DNA of 64,000 nucleotides from Flavobacteriales bacterium UBA7666. Lineage in GTDB: Bacteria > Bacteroidota > Bacteroidia > Flavobacteriales_D > Crocinitomicaceae. The position numbers and the translations under genes are program-made. The stretch is from contig DLHO01000007.1 in assembly GCA_002483265.1 (NCBI GenBank), positions 840 to 64,839 of the forward strand, in the 5' to 3' direction. Under the pieces are notes generated by a model, which saw only the letters and a list, made by a program, of their open reading frames with translations, was not told the DNA's origin and made no database searches. Of this stretch, positions 25,341-33,311 are shown piece after piece (positions within the stretch are counted from its first letter, which is position 1; every line of letters begins with the position of its first letter).

Positions 25341-27966
25341 TTAAAACTGTTTTCAATTTTAGATCTTTGGAAGAAGAACCAATAAACAATTCATAATCTC
25401 CCAATTCAATCCATTCTTTTAGATCAGCAGAAAGATGAGTGAAAAGTTCCGGACTTAATGTGAAAGTTACTTGCCTGCTTTCTCCTGCTTTCAGTTCAAT
25501 CCTCTGAAAACCTTTGAGTGAAATGATGGGTTGAGCCTGCGCGCTTAATTTGTTTTTCAAATACAATTGTACCACTTCTTCACCGGATCTTTTTCCTGTG
25601 TTTGTTAAAGTGAAAGAAAGATCGACTGATTCATTTTTAGAGATCAGGTGCTTATCCAATTTCAGATCGGAGTATGAAAATTGCGTGTAACTCAATCCAA
25701 ACCCAAAAGGAAAGAGCGGTTCACCACTTAGGTTGTAATAATCGTCACCGCGACCTGTTGGTAAATGATTGTAGGTAAGCGGAAGTTGTGCCTCAGAAAT
25801 GGGAAAGGTGATAGGTAATCTTCCGGCAGGATTGATTTTACCGCTTAGTAAATTTGCTACAGCGGATCCGCCTGATTCTCCAGGATACCAAATACTCACA
25901 ATGGCATCTGCATCTGAGATCCATTCATTCATTATAATTGCGCTTCCTCCAACCAGTAATACAATCACAGGCTTTCCGGTTTTATGCAATTCCCTAATCA
26001 ACCGTTCTTGGTTTCCCGGCAAACTCAAAGAAGCGCGGTCTTGAAATTCCCCCTCATGAATTCCAGCTACAACAATAGTAACATCGGATTTTTTAGCTGC
26101 TTTAATCGCGTTTTTAAGTTTCGAATCAAACGAGTGATCTACTCCGTAGTTCCAAATCAGACGAATTTTTCCATTTCCCTTCGGTTCTTTGAATTCAACC
26201 CGGATCGGATAGCGTTTTCCTTTGACAAAATCAATTGGGATCAAATCTTTGTGATAACTCGCTTTTTCCCACCGATCAATGAGTAATTGGTTGTTCAGAT
26301 AAAGCCGGTAACCATCATTTCCTTCTAGCCCGATTTGGTAATTCCCTGTTTCCGGAGCGATTAAATTCCCTCCCCATTTTACAGCATAAAAATGATTTCC
26401 CAATTCAGAAGAAGGTCCGTAAAGTGTCCAGTTGAAATCGATTTGTGAATCAACTCGGGTCATAGCCGGGTTTCCGCTGAAATTCATTTGGTCATAGTAA
26501 GTCGCGGTAAGCCCATTTCCATTTTCGGTTTCCAAGTAATTAGCTGCAACTGCAACGTAAGGAGTATCCGAATAACTAACTGTTTCCTGATAGGTAATCT
26601 GAATAGAATCACCGGCCAGTTGGGTTAATCCTTCTAGTATGCTGATTGGATTATTTCCGGGACCGCTATATCCGCCCAATCTCACGTGATTTGCGTCCCA
26701 TCCGAAAAGTGCAATTTTGTGAATGGATGAATTCAAGGGTAAAACCTGATTTTTATTCTTTAATAGGACAAAGGATTTTTCTGCTGATTCCTGAGAAAGC
26801 TTTTTCCCATGAGAAGAAATCGAATCCATTGATGTTGGAATCGTGATGTATGGGTTTTCAAATAATCCCAGTTCAAATTTAGCGCGCAGAACTCTCGAAA
26901 CAGCATCATTTAACCTGTTGCTGTCAATTTCACCTGATTGAAAAGCAGGATAAAAAAGTGCTGCGTGGCTGAAGTCAGTTTGAAAAATGACATCCAGTCC
27001 TCCTTCAATAGCATGTTTTCCGCTGGCTGCATAATCTGCTGCTGTTTGATGCAGAACCACTTCACCACCTACGGCATTCGCATCTGAAATGACAAATCCT
27101 TTAAAACCCCATTCTTTTTTGAGCTTTTGATTCAATAACCAGTCGTTTGAAGAACACGCAGTTCCGTTTAAGGAGTTGTATGCAGTCATAATGGAACGAG
27201 CTCCAGCTTCCTTTACCATTCTTTTGAATGGAATAAAATGACTTTGTTCCAAATACCAGTTGCTCAAATGAATCGGGTAGCTGTCTCGTCCTCCGTCACC
27301 GACATTGGCAATGAAATGCTTGGGGGTAGTTATAATTCCAAGTTGCTCAAAGGAACGAATGAACCCTAATCCGATTTCACTTGTCAGAAAAGGATCTTCT
27401 CCATACGTTTCTTCTGTTCTTCCCCAGCGAACATCTGTTGCGAGGTTCACCACAGGGGAGAGAATTTGCCGGATGCCACGTAATTTACATTCCCGGGCAA
27501 TTTGAGTTGCCACCTGATGAATTAAAGTGGTGTCCCAAGTCGCTGCTAATCCAATGGCTTGAGGGAATACGGTAGCTCCGTGTCGTACAAGTCCATGTAG
27601 CGCTTCATCAAAGGGAATCATTGGAATACCCAGACGCGTTTTTGTCACAAAATATTCCTGTAGATCATTTACTTTTTGAGCAAGAAGAATGGCATCCTCA
27701 GTTGTATTATAGTTCAGTAATTGTCCTCCGGCATCTCCTTTTGAACCGGCACTGACTTGCAGTCCGAAAATTCCATGTTTGAGTTTTCCATTAGTTGTAT
27801 CTCCATCCGAAGGAATCATGAAAACCTGCCAGAACTTTTCCTCTAAGGTCATTCTGCCTAAAAGGTCGTTAATACGCGCTTCAATGCCTTGGGTTGAATC
27901 TTTGTAAAGTTGCCCGAATACAACCGGAACCTGAATCAGAAAAAGAAAAAAGAGGAGCAGCTTCAT
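25330..27966 (-). CDS. Beta-glucosidase-like GH3 with PA14 insert
   Basis: An 878-residue secreted enzyme (signal peptide ends PVVFG). The N-terminal GH3 barrel includes PFDEALHG, KHFIANVGDGGRDSYP and the nucleophile Asp295 in FVISDANAVGG. The second GH3 domain is interrupted by a PA14 module (about 480-625; TATYYDQMNFSG, GNDGYRLYLNNQLLID), which often binds sugars. A fibronectin III-like domain ends the protein (GEEVVQLYLKN, LKGFQRIELKAGE). Probably periplasmic or surface hydrolysis of beta-glucosides; exact linkage unknown. Confidence 0.93.
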   Translation of the reverse strand: MKLLLFFLFLIQVPVVFGQLYKDSTQGIEARINDLLGRMTLEEKFWQVFMIPSDGDTTNGKLKHGIFGLQVSAGSKGDAGGQLLNYNTTEDAILLAQKVNDLQEYFVTKTRLGIPMIPFDEALHGLVRHGATVFPQAIGLAATWDTTLIHQVATQIARECKLRGIRQILSPVVNLATDVRWGRTEETYGEDPFLTSEIGLGFIRSFEQLGIITTPKHFIANVGDGGRDSYPIHLSNWYLEQSHFIPFKRMVKEAGARSIMTAYNSLNGTACSSNDWLLNQKLKKEWGFKGFVISDANAVGGEVVLHQTAADYAASGKHAIEGGLDVIFQTDFSHAALFYPAFQSGEIDSNRLNDAVSRVLRAKFELGLFENPYITIPTSMDSISSHGKKLSQESAEKSFVLLKNKNQVLPLNSSIHKIALFGWDANHVRLGGYSGPGNNPISILEGLTQLAGDSIQITYQETVSYSDTPYVAVAANYLETENGNGLTATYYDQMNFSGNPAMTRVDSQIDFNWTLYGPSSELGNHFYAVKWGGNLIAPETGNYQIGLEGNDGYRLYLNNQLLIDRWEKASYHKDLIPIDFVKGKRYPIRVEFKEPKGNGKIRLIWNYGVDHSFDSKLKNAIKAAKKSDVTIVVAGIHEGEFQDRASLSLPGNQERLIRELHKTGKPVIVLLVGGSAIIMNEWISDADAIVSIWYPGESGGSAVANLLSGKINPAGRLPITFPISEAQLPLTYNHLPTGRGDDYYNLSGEPLFPFGFGLSYTQFSYSDLKLDKHLISKNESVDLSFTLTNTGKRSGEEVVQLYLKNKLSAQAQPIISLKGFQRIELKAGESRQVTFTLSPELFTHLSADLKEWIELGDYELFIGSSSKDLKLKTVLTIQ

Positions 27967-27970
27967 GGAA

Positions 27971-27978
27971 CAAAATTA
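27971..27978 (-). promoter_or_regulatory. GH3 -7 box TAATTTTG
   Basis: On the minus strand, TAATTTTG ends 4 nt before the GH3 ATG, again predicting an almost leaderless mRNA. No clear -33 element. Confidence 0.5.
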
Positions 27979-28081
27979 CATTATTTGAATGGAAACCGAT
28001 TGTTCAGAAAAACCATTTTCAAACCTGATGAATTTAGAATAGAATTGATTACAACCAGAATAGGTAAAGAATGGATTTGTT

Positions 28082-28111
28082 TTGATCCTTCAACAGAAAA
28101 GTTTATTTTTG
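28082..28111 (+). promoter_or_regulatory. Promoter TTG-N19-TATTTTTG
   Basis: -33 TTG at 28082-28084 and -7 box TATTTTTG at 28104-28111, with ideal 19-nt spacing, 19 nt before the T9SS cargo gene at 28131. Confidence 0.7.
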
Positions 28112-28130
28112 ATAGACCAATCTAAATACC

Positions 28131-29048
28131 ATGAAAAATCTCTTACTAAGTTCCATATTGTTGTTATCGTCTTCATTAAGCTTTTCGCAATTAATGCGCA
28201 GTGAAGTCTATGACTTTACAGTTGGTGATTATTTTGGTTTGGAGAATAAAGCCACTGTTCCGAATTCCGGTATGATAACCGTGGGTTATCAAATGATGCA
28301 CATCCTTGCGAAGCAACTTTCGGTTACGGGTGATTCGGTTACCTATTTAGCTCAAAGGCAAACTTATATTCCGGCACTGCCAAATGGATCGGGTGGAGGC
28401 ACTCCTCCCAGTTATTCCATTGATACCTTTGCGTTTATGCACAGGGACTTAAATACCCCGTTTTCACCCGAAATTTGGGAAGATGTTTTTGGGAATAACG
28501 TTACACATTTCTGGGATAGCGACACGAATGAATGCTACAATTCACTTGATACACTTATTCCTTCCCCTTGGTGTTTTAATAATTCCGGGCAGGCATATCA
28601 TTTTGGGATGCACATTAATGATATGGATTCCTGCGGTAGCATTGAGCCATTGATTTCTGATTATTATGCATATTCCCATGCTGGCGGACCATATGGTGGA
28701 AAAGAACGTCCTGGGGACCCTACGGAACAAAGTTTTTTGGTGGAACTATTCTATGTTACCCATATGGGGTTGGAATGCGGTCAATTTCCAGATTTCTTTT
28801 TGGGTTTGGAACAATATGACCAGTTATTAATCGAGGTTTTTCCTAACCCGGTATGCGATAAGTTAACTGTTCAAGGAGTTGAATCGATTCAGAGATTTTC
28901 GGTGACAAGTTTGGACGGGAAAATGATTGATGGTCTTACTCTTGAAAATGATACCGTCATTGATGTCACTAATCTGCATAATGGAATTTATTTCTTGCAT
29001 ATGAAGGATTATAACGGAAGAAATGGAACTGTTCGATTTGTAAAATAG
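28131..29048 (+). CDS. Secreted protein with T9SS type A sorting domain
   Basis: A 305-residue protein with a signal peptide (ending SLSFSQ) and a C-terminal T9SS type A domain from about 234: EVFPNPVCDKLTVQG, then SLDGKMID, then LHNGIYFLHMKDYNGR. The domain directs export across the outer membrane and surface attachment. The middle (20-230) is not recognised; it has several Cys residues and Gly/Pro-rich loops (GSGGGTPPSYS). It has its own promoter. Confidence 0.8.
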   Translation: MKNLLLSSILLLSSSLSFSQLMRSEVYDFTVGDYFGLENKATVPNSGMITVGYQMMHILAKQLSVTGDSVTYLAQRQTYIPALPNGSGGGTPPSYSIDTFAFMHRDLNTPFSPEIWEDVFGNNVTHFWDSDTNECYNSLDTLIPSPWCFNNSGQAYHFGMHINDMDSCGSIEPLISDYYAYSHAGGPYGGKERPGDPTEQSFLVELFYVTHMGLECGQFPDFFLGLEQYDQLLIEVFPNPVCDKLTVQGVESIQRFSVTSLDGKMIDGLTLENDTVIDVTNLHNGIYFLHMKDYNGRNGTVRFVK

Positions 29049-29157
29049 TTTGTTCATTTAAAGTTTACATTTGGTGAAAAGTATGAAATCCTTTCTCTTT
29101 CCTTTTTTGTTTTGTATTAGATAGTTAGTCCTGTGTTTTAAAACCTGATTTTCACTG

Positions 29158-29955
29158 ATGACCCAAAAGATTTTAGCATTATTGCTTTTTAGCACATTCA
29201 TTTTTAAAAGTGATGCGCAATCGCGTTTTTTTCAGGATTCGTTGTTTAGCAAGAGTTTGAATGAACAGCGTATTTTGACCATTTATTTGCCGGAACATTA
29301 CAATGGTTCAGGAGTGACGAAATATCCGGTTGTTTACACTGCTGATGGACAATTGCTCACGGAATCCTATCAACACCAAATGGATTCACTCATTGCCAAT
29401 AAATTGATTCCTCCTTTCGTTTTGGTAGGTTCTCACTCGAATGAAAATTCTGTGGGCGGTGGAATAGCATATCGGAACCTGGATTACATGCGGATGGCTT
29501 ACAATCCTGAAATGCCTTTGACTGCTCGTTTTGATCAGCATATGATTTTCTTCTCTCAGGAATTGATTCAGTACGCGGAATCGAATTTTCAAATTTCGAA
29601 GAAACCAGAAGATCGTACTTTTTATGGAATGTCGAACGGTGCTGATTTTGGTGTTGCGCTAGCTCAGGATCATCCGGAATTAATTAAAAAACACATTCTT
29701 ATGTCTGTTTTTAGCGGAAAAAGCAGGGTTCCACTCAAATGGAAAAAGAAGGACGGACTTTATTTTTATCTCGGCTATGGATTGAAAGAACCAGAGCATG
29801 TTGGTGAGGAAACAGTTCGTATGGAGAGCTATTTCATTCAGAATCTGATTTTGCACACGGTTATTACCTGGAACGGCGGTCATGATCGCAAATATTGGGA
29901 AGCAACTTTTGTAAAGGCTTTGATTAGATTAAATCAACCAGTAGAGAAGAAATGA
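29158..29955 (+). CDS. Esterase-like alpha/beta hydrolase
   Basis: A 265-residue putative esterase (esterase D/enterochelin-esterase-like group) with a signal peptide ending KSDAQ. The nucleophile elbow GMSNGA places Ser159, and WNGGHD near 240 supplies the likely catalytic His. YPVVYTADGQ at about 56 is typical of the family. Substrate unknown; it could act on a siderophore ester or acyl ester. No siderophore genes are nearby. Apparently monocistronic. Confidence 0.85.
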   Translation: MTQKILALLLFSTFIFKSDAQSRFFQDSLFSKSLNEQRILTIYLPEHYNGSGVTKYPVVYTADGQLLTESYQHQMDSLIANKLIPPFVLVGSHSNENSVGGGIAYRNLDYMRMAYNPEMPLTARFDQHMIFFSQELIQYAESNFQISKKPEDRTFYGMSNGADFGVALAQDHPELIKKHILMSVFSGKSRVPLKWKKKDGLYFYLGYGLKEPEHVGEETVRMESYFIQNLILHTVITWNGGHDRKYWEATFVKALIRLNQPVEKK

Positions 29956-30093
29956 AAGGATAAGTAATAATTAGTCTATCCTTTAGAACCTTACCGCAGG
30001 AACAATTTCGAATTGCTTCCTAAGAATGAAATTGAAAGGCAAATAACTTCCTATAAAAAAGATTAAAAAAGTTTTATCCCATTAAATTGTTCT

Positions 30094-30101
30094 TACCTTT
30101 G
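30094..30101 (+). promoter_or_regulatory. -7 box TACCTTTG for the KAS III-like gene
   Basis: Matches TAnnTTTG, giving a leader of about 90 nt that contains two palindromes. No clear -33 TTG. Confidence 0.45.
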
Positions 30102-30105
30102 AACT

Positions 30106-30166
30106 GAGCGCCCCTGCTCTGAAGGAAAAACAATTCCGATAATTATCGGAACCCCAAGAGCTCTTG
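30106..30166 (+). promoter_or_regulatory. Palindrome-rich 5' leader of the KAS III-like gene
   Basis: In the predicted leader: GAGC/GCTC stem (30106-30119), palindrome TTCCGATAATTATCGGAA (30134-30151) and palindrome CAAGAGCTCTTG (30155-30166). They may be RNA hairpins or operator sites. No known riboswitch was recognised. Confidence 0.55.
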
Positions 30167-30194
30167 TAATTAGTTATAAACGTTTTAGTTGAAG

Positions 30195-31256
30195 ATGAAA
30201 AGTGTAATTACAGGTATCGGACGATATATCCCGACAGTGATCAAAACAAATGGTGATTTTGCCCTTCATAGATTTTATGATGAGCATCAGGAACCAATTC
30301 CCTTAAAGCCTGAAGCAATTGCTCAGAAATTTGAAACAATAACCGGGATTCAGGAAAGAAGGTATGCAACTTCTGATTTGAATTGTTCGGACATGGCAAC
30401 CATTGCCGCTGAAGATGCTATCCGTGATGTAAATTGCGACCGCGAAACAATTGATCAGATTATTGTAGCACACAATTTTGGTGATGTTATAAAGCACACC
30501 ATTCAAACAGATATGATTCCGTCGATTGCTTCCAGAGTGAAACACAGCTTAGGAATCAAAAATCCCAACTGTGTAGCCTACGATTTGATTTTTGGTTGTC
30601 CGGGTTGGCTTCAGGGATTGATTCAAGCACATGCATTTATTCAGGCAGGAATGGCTAAGAAATGTTTGGTGATTGGTGCCGAAGCATTGAGTCGTGTATT
30701 GGATCAACATGATAGAGACAGCATGATCTTTTCGGATGGAGCTGGAGCAACCATTCTCGAAGTACAGGATTCAAACTCAGGGATTCTTTCTTTTAGCGCT
30801 CAAAGTCACTGTGAAGATGAGGTAACTTATCTCAATTTGGGAAAATCCAACTTCCCGGAATCGGATCCTAGAATTCGCTATGTGAAAATGAAAGGGCGGA
30901 AAGTCTATGAATATGCTATTAAGAATGTTCCACTTGCTATGAAAGATTGTTTGGATAAAGCGGGTGTTTCAATCACGGAAGTGAAGAAGATCTTTATTCA
31001 TCAGGCAAATGAAAAACTCGATGAAGCTATTGTTCGTGAATTATACAAGCTCTATGGAATTTCAGAAATAGGGGATCATGTGATGCCGATGAATATCCAT
31101 AAACTTGGAAATAGCTCCGTTGCAACCATCCCTACTTTATTGAGTATGGTGAAGCGCGAAGAACTCAATGGATACAAGATCACAGAAGGCGACATTGTCT
31201 TGTTTGCTTCGGTTGGTGCGGGAATGAATATCAATGCGGTGTGTTACCGGATTTGA
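30195..31256 (+). CDS. 3-oxoacyl-ACP synthase III-like ketosynthase
   Basis: A 353-residue thiolase-fold enzyme of the KAS III/FabH group. Predicted catalytic triad: Cys135 (FGCPGW), His269 (FIHQANE) and Asn306 (LGNSSVATIP). It may condense an acyl-CoA with malonyl-ACP, or another acyl donor, to start a fatty-acid-like chain. The N-terminal 20-50 region (NGDFALHRFYDEHQEPI) is longer than in FabH, which suggests a FabH paralogue rather than the housekeeping enzyme. No fab genes adjoin. Start is the ATG at 30195; a TTG six bases earlier is also possible. Confidence 0.88.
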   Translation: MKSVITGIGRYIPTVIKTNGDFALHRFYDEHQEPIPLKPEAIAQKFETITGIQERRYATSDLNCSDMATIAAEDAIRDVNCDRETIDQIIVAHNFGDVIKHTIQTDMIPSIASRVKHSLGIKNPNCVAYDLIFGCPGWLQGLIQAHAFIQAGMAKKCLVIGAEALSRVLDQHDRDSMIFSDGAGATILEVQDSNSGILSFSAQSHCEDEVTYLNLGKSNFPESDPRIRYVKMKGRKVYEYAIKNVPLAMKDCLDKAGVSITEVKKIFIHQANEKLDEAIVRELYKLYGISEIGDHVMPMNIHKLGNSSVATIPTLLSMVKREELNGYKITEGDIVLFASVGAGMNINAVCYRI

Positions 31257-31313
31257 TTTTCCAACCTTTTTCCAATAAAGCATCTTTATAAGTAACCTTA
31301 TAAATCATCGGTC

Positions 31314-32225
31314 ATGAAAAAAACACTACTATTTATTTTTGTTCTCATTAGTTTATCCTCTTTGTCACAATCCATTTGGACAAAAGGAAATGCGGTTTGG
31401 CATTATCGATTTTATAATATTTCATCCGGATACATCAAAGTTTGGGAAAACGGTGATACAACCATTCAAAATAAAGTCTGTACCAAATTGAAATCTGTGA
31501 AGCATGATTTTTCACAGATCAATCAGCAAGGAGATTTGGCTGAATTCGTTACCGATTACATTGGCGGAATTATTTACATTTCGAATGATACTGTCTACCA
31601 TTGGGATACAGACCACTTCTCCGTACTTTACGATTTCTCGGCTACCATGAATGATACTTGGGTTCTTCAAAGTGGTGGAGGCGCTCCCGGTTGTAATGAT
31701 ACTTCTATATGTGTTGTTCAATCCGCGGGAACTGTTAATTTGGGAGGACAAAATTATACGGAACTTACATTGAGTTACGCACCGGGCTCAAGCGAGTATG
31801 TCTCTGGAAAAGTAAATTCACGTTTTGGCCCATCAGAAGCTTACTTGCTGCCTTTCTATAGAAACTGTGACAGTACGATGGTTGAGTTCGATCAAATCAG
31901 TTTTATCTGTTTTGAAGATGATAGCTTGTATTATAACCCAAGCGGTGGTGCCTGCGAATTCTATTTGGGTTATGAAGAGCATTACTTAAATAAAGTATCT
32001 GTTTATCCCAATCCGTCATCTGGAAAAATCGAATTGTTATCAGATGTTCCACTAAAGACGATCAAAGTAATGAATGTACTTGGATCAATATTAAAAGAAT
32101 ATAATACCAATTTGACATTAAAAGAAATTGATTTGACCGAATTGCCTCAGGGAACTTATTATTTAAATATTGAAAATTCGAACGGAGAACGGGTCATTCA
32201 ACCGATTCAACTTTTAGGGAAATAA
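31314..32225 (+). CDS. Secreted protein with T9SS type A sorting domain
   Basis: A 303-residue protein with a signal peptide ending SLSQS and a T9SS C-terminal domain from about 225: VSVYPNPSSGKIELLS, then VMNVLGSILKEYN, then LPQGTYYLNIENSNGE. The N-terminal part (WTKGNAVWHYRFYN; YISNDTVYHWD; GGGAPGCNDTSIC) belongs to no family I can name. The gene ends in a terminator directly ahead of the ribosomal operon. Confidence 0.8.
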   Translation: MKKTLLFIFVLISLSSLSQSIWTKGNAVWHYRFYNISSGYIKVWENGDTTIQNKVCTKLKSVKHDFSQINQQGDLAEFVTDYIGGIIYISNDTVYHWDTDHFSVLYDFSATMNDTWVLQSGGGAPGCNDTSICVVQSAGTVNLGGQNYTELTLSYAPGSSEYVSGKVNSRFGPSEAYLLPFYRNCDSTMVEFDQISFICFEDDSLYYNPSGGACEFYLGYEEHYLNKVSVYPNPSSGKIELLSDVPLKTIKVMNVLGSILKEYNTNLTLKEIDLTELPQGTYYLNIENSNGERVIQPIQLLGK

Positions 32226-32248
32226 ATGATTCAATTTGTTCCACAAAT

Positions 32249-32276
32249 TAAAAGCGGCTTTTGGGTCGCTTTTTTC
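32249..32276 (+). terminator. Intrinsic terminator ahead of the ribosomal cluster
   Basis: AAAAGCG pairs with CGCTTTT around GCTTTTGGGT, followed by T residues, 23 nt after the T9SS gene stop. Confidence 0.8.
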
Positions 32277-32347
32277 ATTTAAAGTTTTCCCAAGATTATT
32301 TCATCAACACTAATTTGTTCAAAAACAGCACTTTTTTCCTGAATCAC

Positions 32348-32377
32348 TTGCATTTAAAGTTTTTCTATCTATCTTTG
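32348..32377 (+). promoter_or_regulatory. Main ribosomal operon promoter, TTG-N19-TATCTTTG
   Basis: -33 TTG at 32348-32350 and -7 box TATCTTTG at 32370-32377 with the optimal 19-nt spacing. It precedes rpsL by 64 nt and is the best promoter match in the window. Confidence 0.8.
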
Positions 32378-32379
32378 CA

Positions 32380-32403
32380 CCCCTCAAAGTGTGTTCTTTG
32401 GGG
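32380..32403 (+). promoter_or_regulatory. Hairpin at the 5' end of the rpsL leader
   Basis: CCTCAAAG pairs with CTTTGGGG (one T-G pair) around TGTGTT, starting about at the predicted transcription start. Candidate mRNA-stability or regulatory structure. Confidence 0.5.
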
Positions 32404-32441
32404 AATGTTATATTTATTAATTATCAAAATTTGAGTACTGT

Positions 32442-32822
32442 ATGCCAACTATACAACAGTTAGTGCGAAAGGGAAGGACTGCGGTAGTAAAGAAGTCAAA
32501 GTCAGCGGCTTTGGACTCTTGCCCGCAGCGCAAAGGAGTATGTGTACGTGTGTACACCACTACACCTAAGAAGCCGAACTCAGCTATGAGAAAAGTAGCG
32601 CGTGTTCGTCTTACCAACGGTAAAGAGGTGAATGCCTATATCGGTGGAGAAGGTCACAACTTACAAGAACACTCATTGGTTCTTGTTCGTGGTGGAAGGG
32701 TTAAAGATTTACCAGGGGTTCGTTACCACATCGTTCGCGGTGCGGAAGATACTGCAGGTGTTGAAGGCCGTTCACAACGTCGTTCTAAGTACGGAACAAA
32801 ACGTCCAAAAGCTAAGAAATAA
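32442..32822 (+). CDS. rpsL: 30S ribosomal protein S12
   Basis: A 126-residue S12 of the decoding centre. TTPKKPNSAMRKVARVRL and DLPGVRYHIVRG are the conserved loops; lysines at the streptomycin-response positions are of the normal type. First gene of the supercluster, 64 nt behind the promoter and 15 nt before rpsG. Confidence 0.99.
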   Translation: MPTIQQLVRKGRTAVVKKSKSAALDSCPQRKGVCVRVYTTTPKKPNSAMRKVARVRLTNGKEVNAYIGGEGHNLQEHSLVLVRGGRVKDLPGVRYHIVRGAEDTAGVEGRSQRRSKYGTKRPKAKK

Positions 32823-32837
32823 TAAAACTTTGAAGAG

Positions 32838-33308
32838 ATGAGAAGAAGAAAAGCGAAAAAGATAGCCATACTCCCAGATCCAAAGTTTAATGACGTTGTA
32901 GTAACGAAGTTCGTTAACAACTTAATGTATTCTGGTAAAAAGAATTTGGCATTTAAAATTTTCTACGACGCGTTAGAGATCGTAGATAAAAAATTAGAAG
33001 ATCAAGAAGGTTTAGAAGTGTTCAAAAAAGCATTAGATAACGTTACTCCATCTGTGGAGGTTCGTTCTCGTCGTGTTGGTGGAGCTACTTTCCAAATCCC
33101 TACTCCTGTTCGTGAAGGTCGTAAACAATCATTAGCTATGAAATGGTTGATTGGTTACGCTCGTAAACGTAATGAGAAATCTATGGCTGGTAAATTAGCC
33201 TCTGAAATTATTGCTGCTTCCAAAGAAGAAGGTGCTGCTTTCAAAAAGAAAGAAGATACACTTCGTATGGCTGAAGCCAACAAAGCATTTTCACATTTTA
33301 GATTCTAA
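32838..33308 (+). CDS. rpsG: 30S ribosomal protein S7
   Basis: A 156-residue S7, which nucleates assembly of the 30S head by binding 16S rRNA and contacts the E-site tRNA. Conserved segments include NLMYSGKKNLAFKI and RVGGATFQIPTPVR. Three nucleotides separate it from fusA. In proteobacteria S7 represses the str operon; no equivalent leader is seen in the 15-nt gap here. Confidence 0.99.
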   Translation: MRRRKAKKIAILPDPKFNDVVVTKFVNNLMYSGKKNLAFKIFYDALEIVDKKLEDQEGLEVFKKALDNVTPSVEVRSRRVGGATFQIPTPVREGRKQSLAMKWLIGYARKRNEKSMAGKLASEIIAASKEEGAAFKKKEDTLRMAEANKAFSHFRF

Positions 33309-33311
33309 GAA

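Noticed and set aside
27910..28125. 71-codon open frame upstream of the T9SS cargo gene
   Set aside because: It overlaps the GH3 gene start on the other strand and contains the complete promoter of the gene at 28131; it has no recognisable features.
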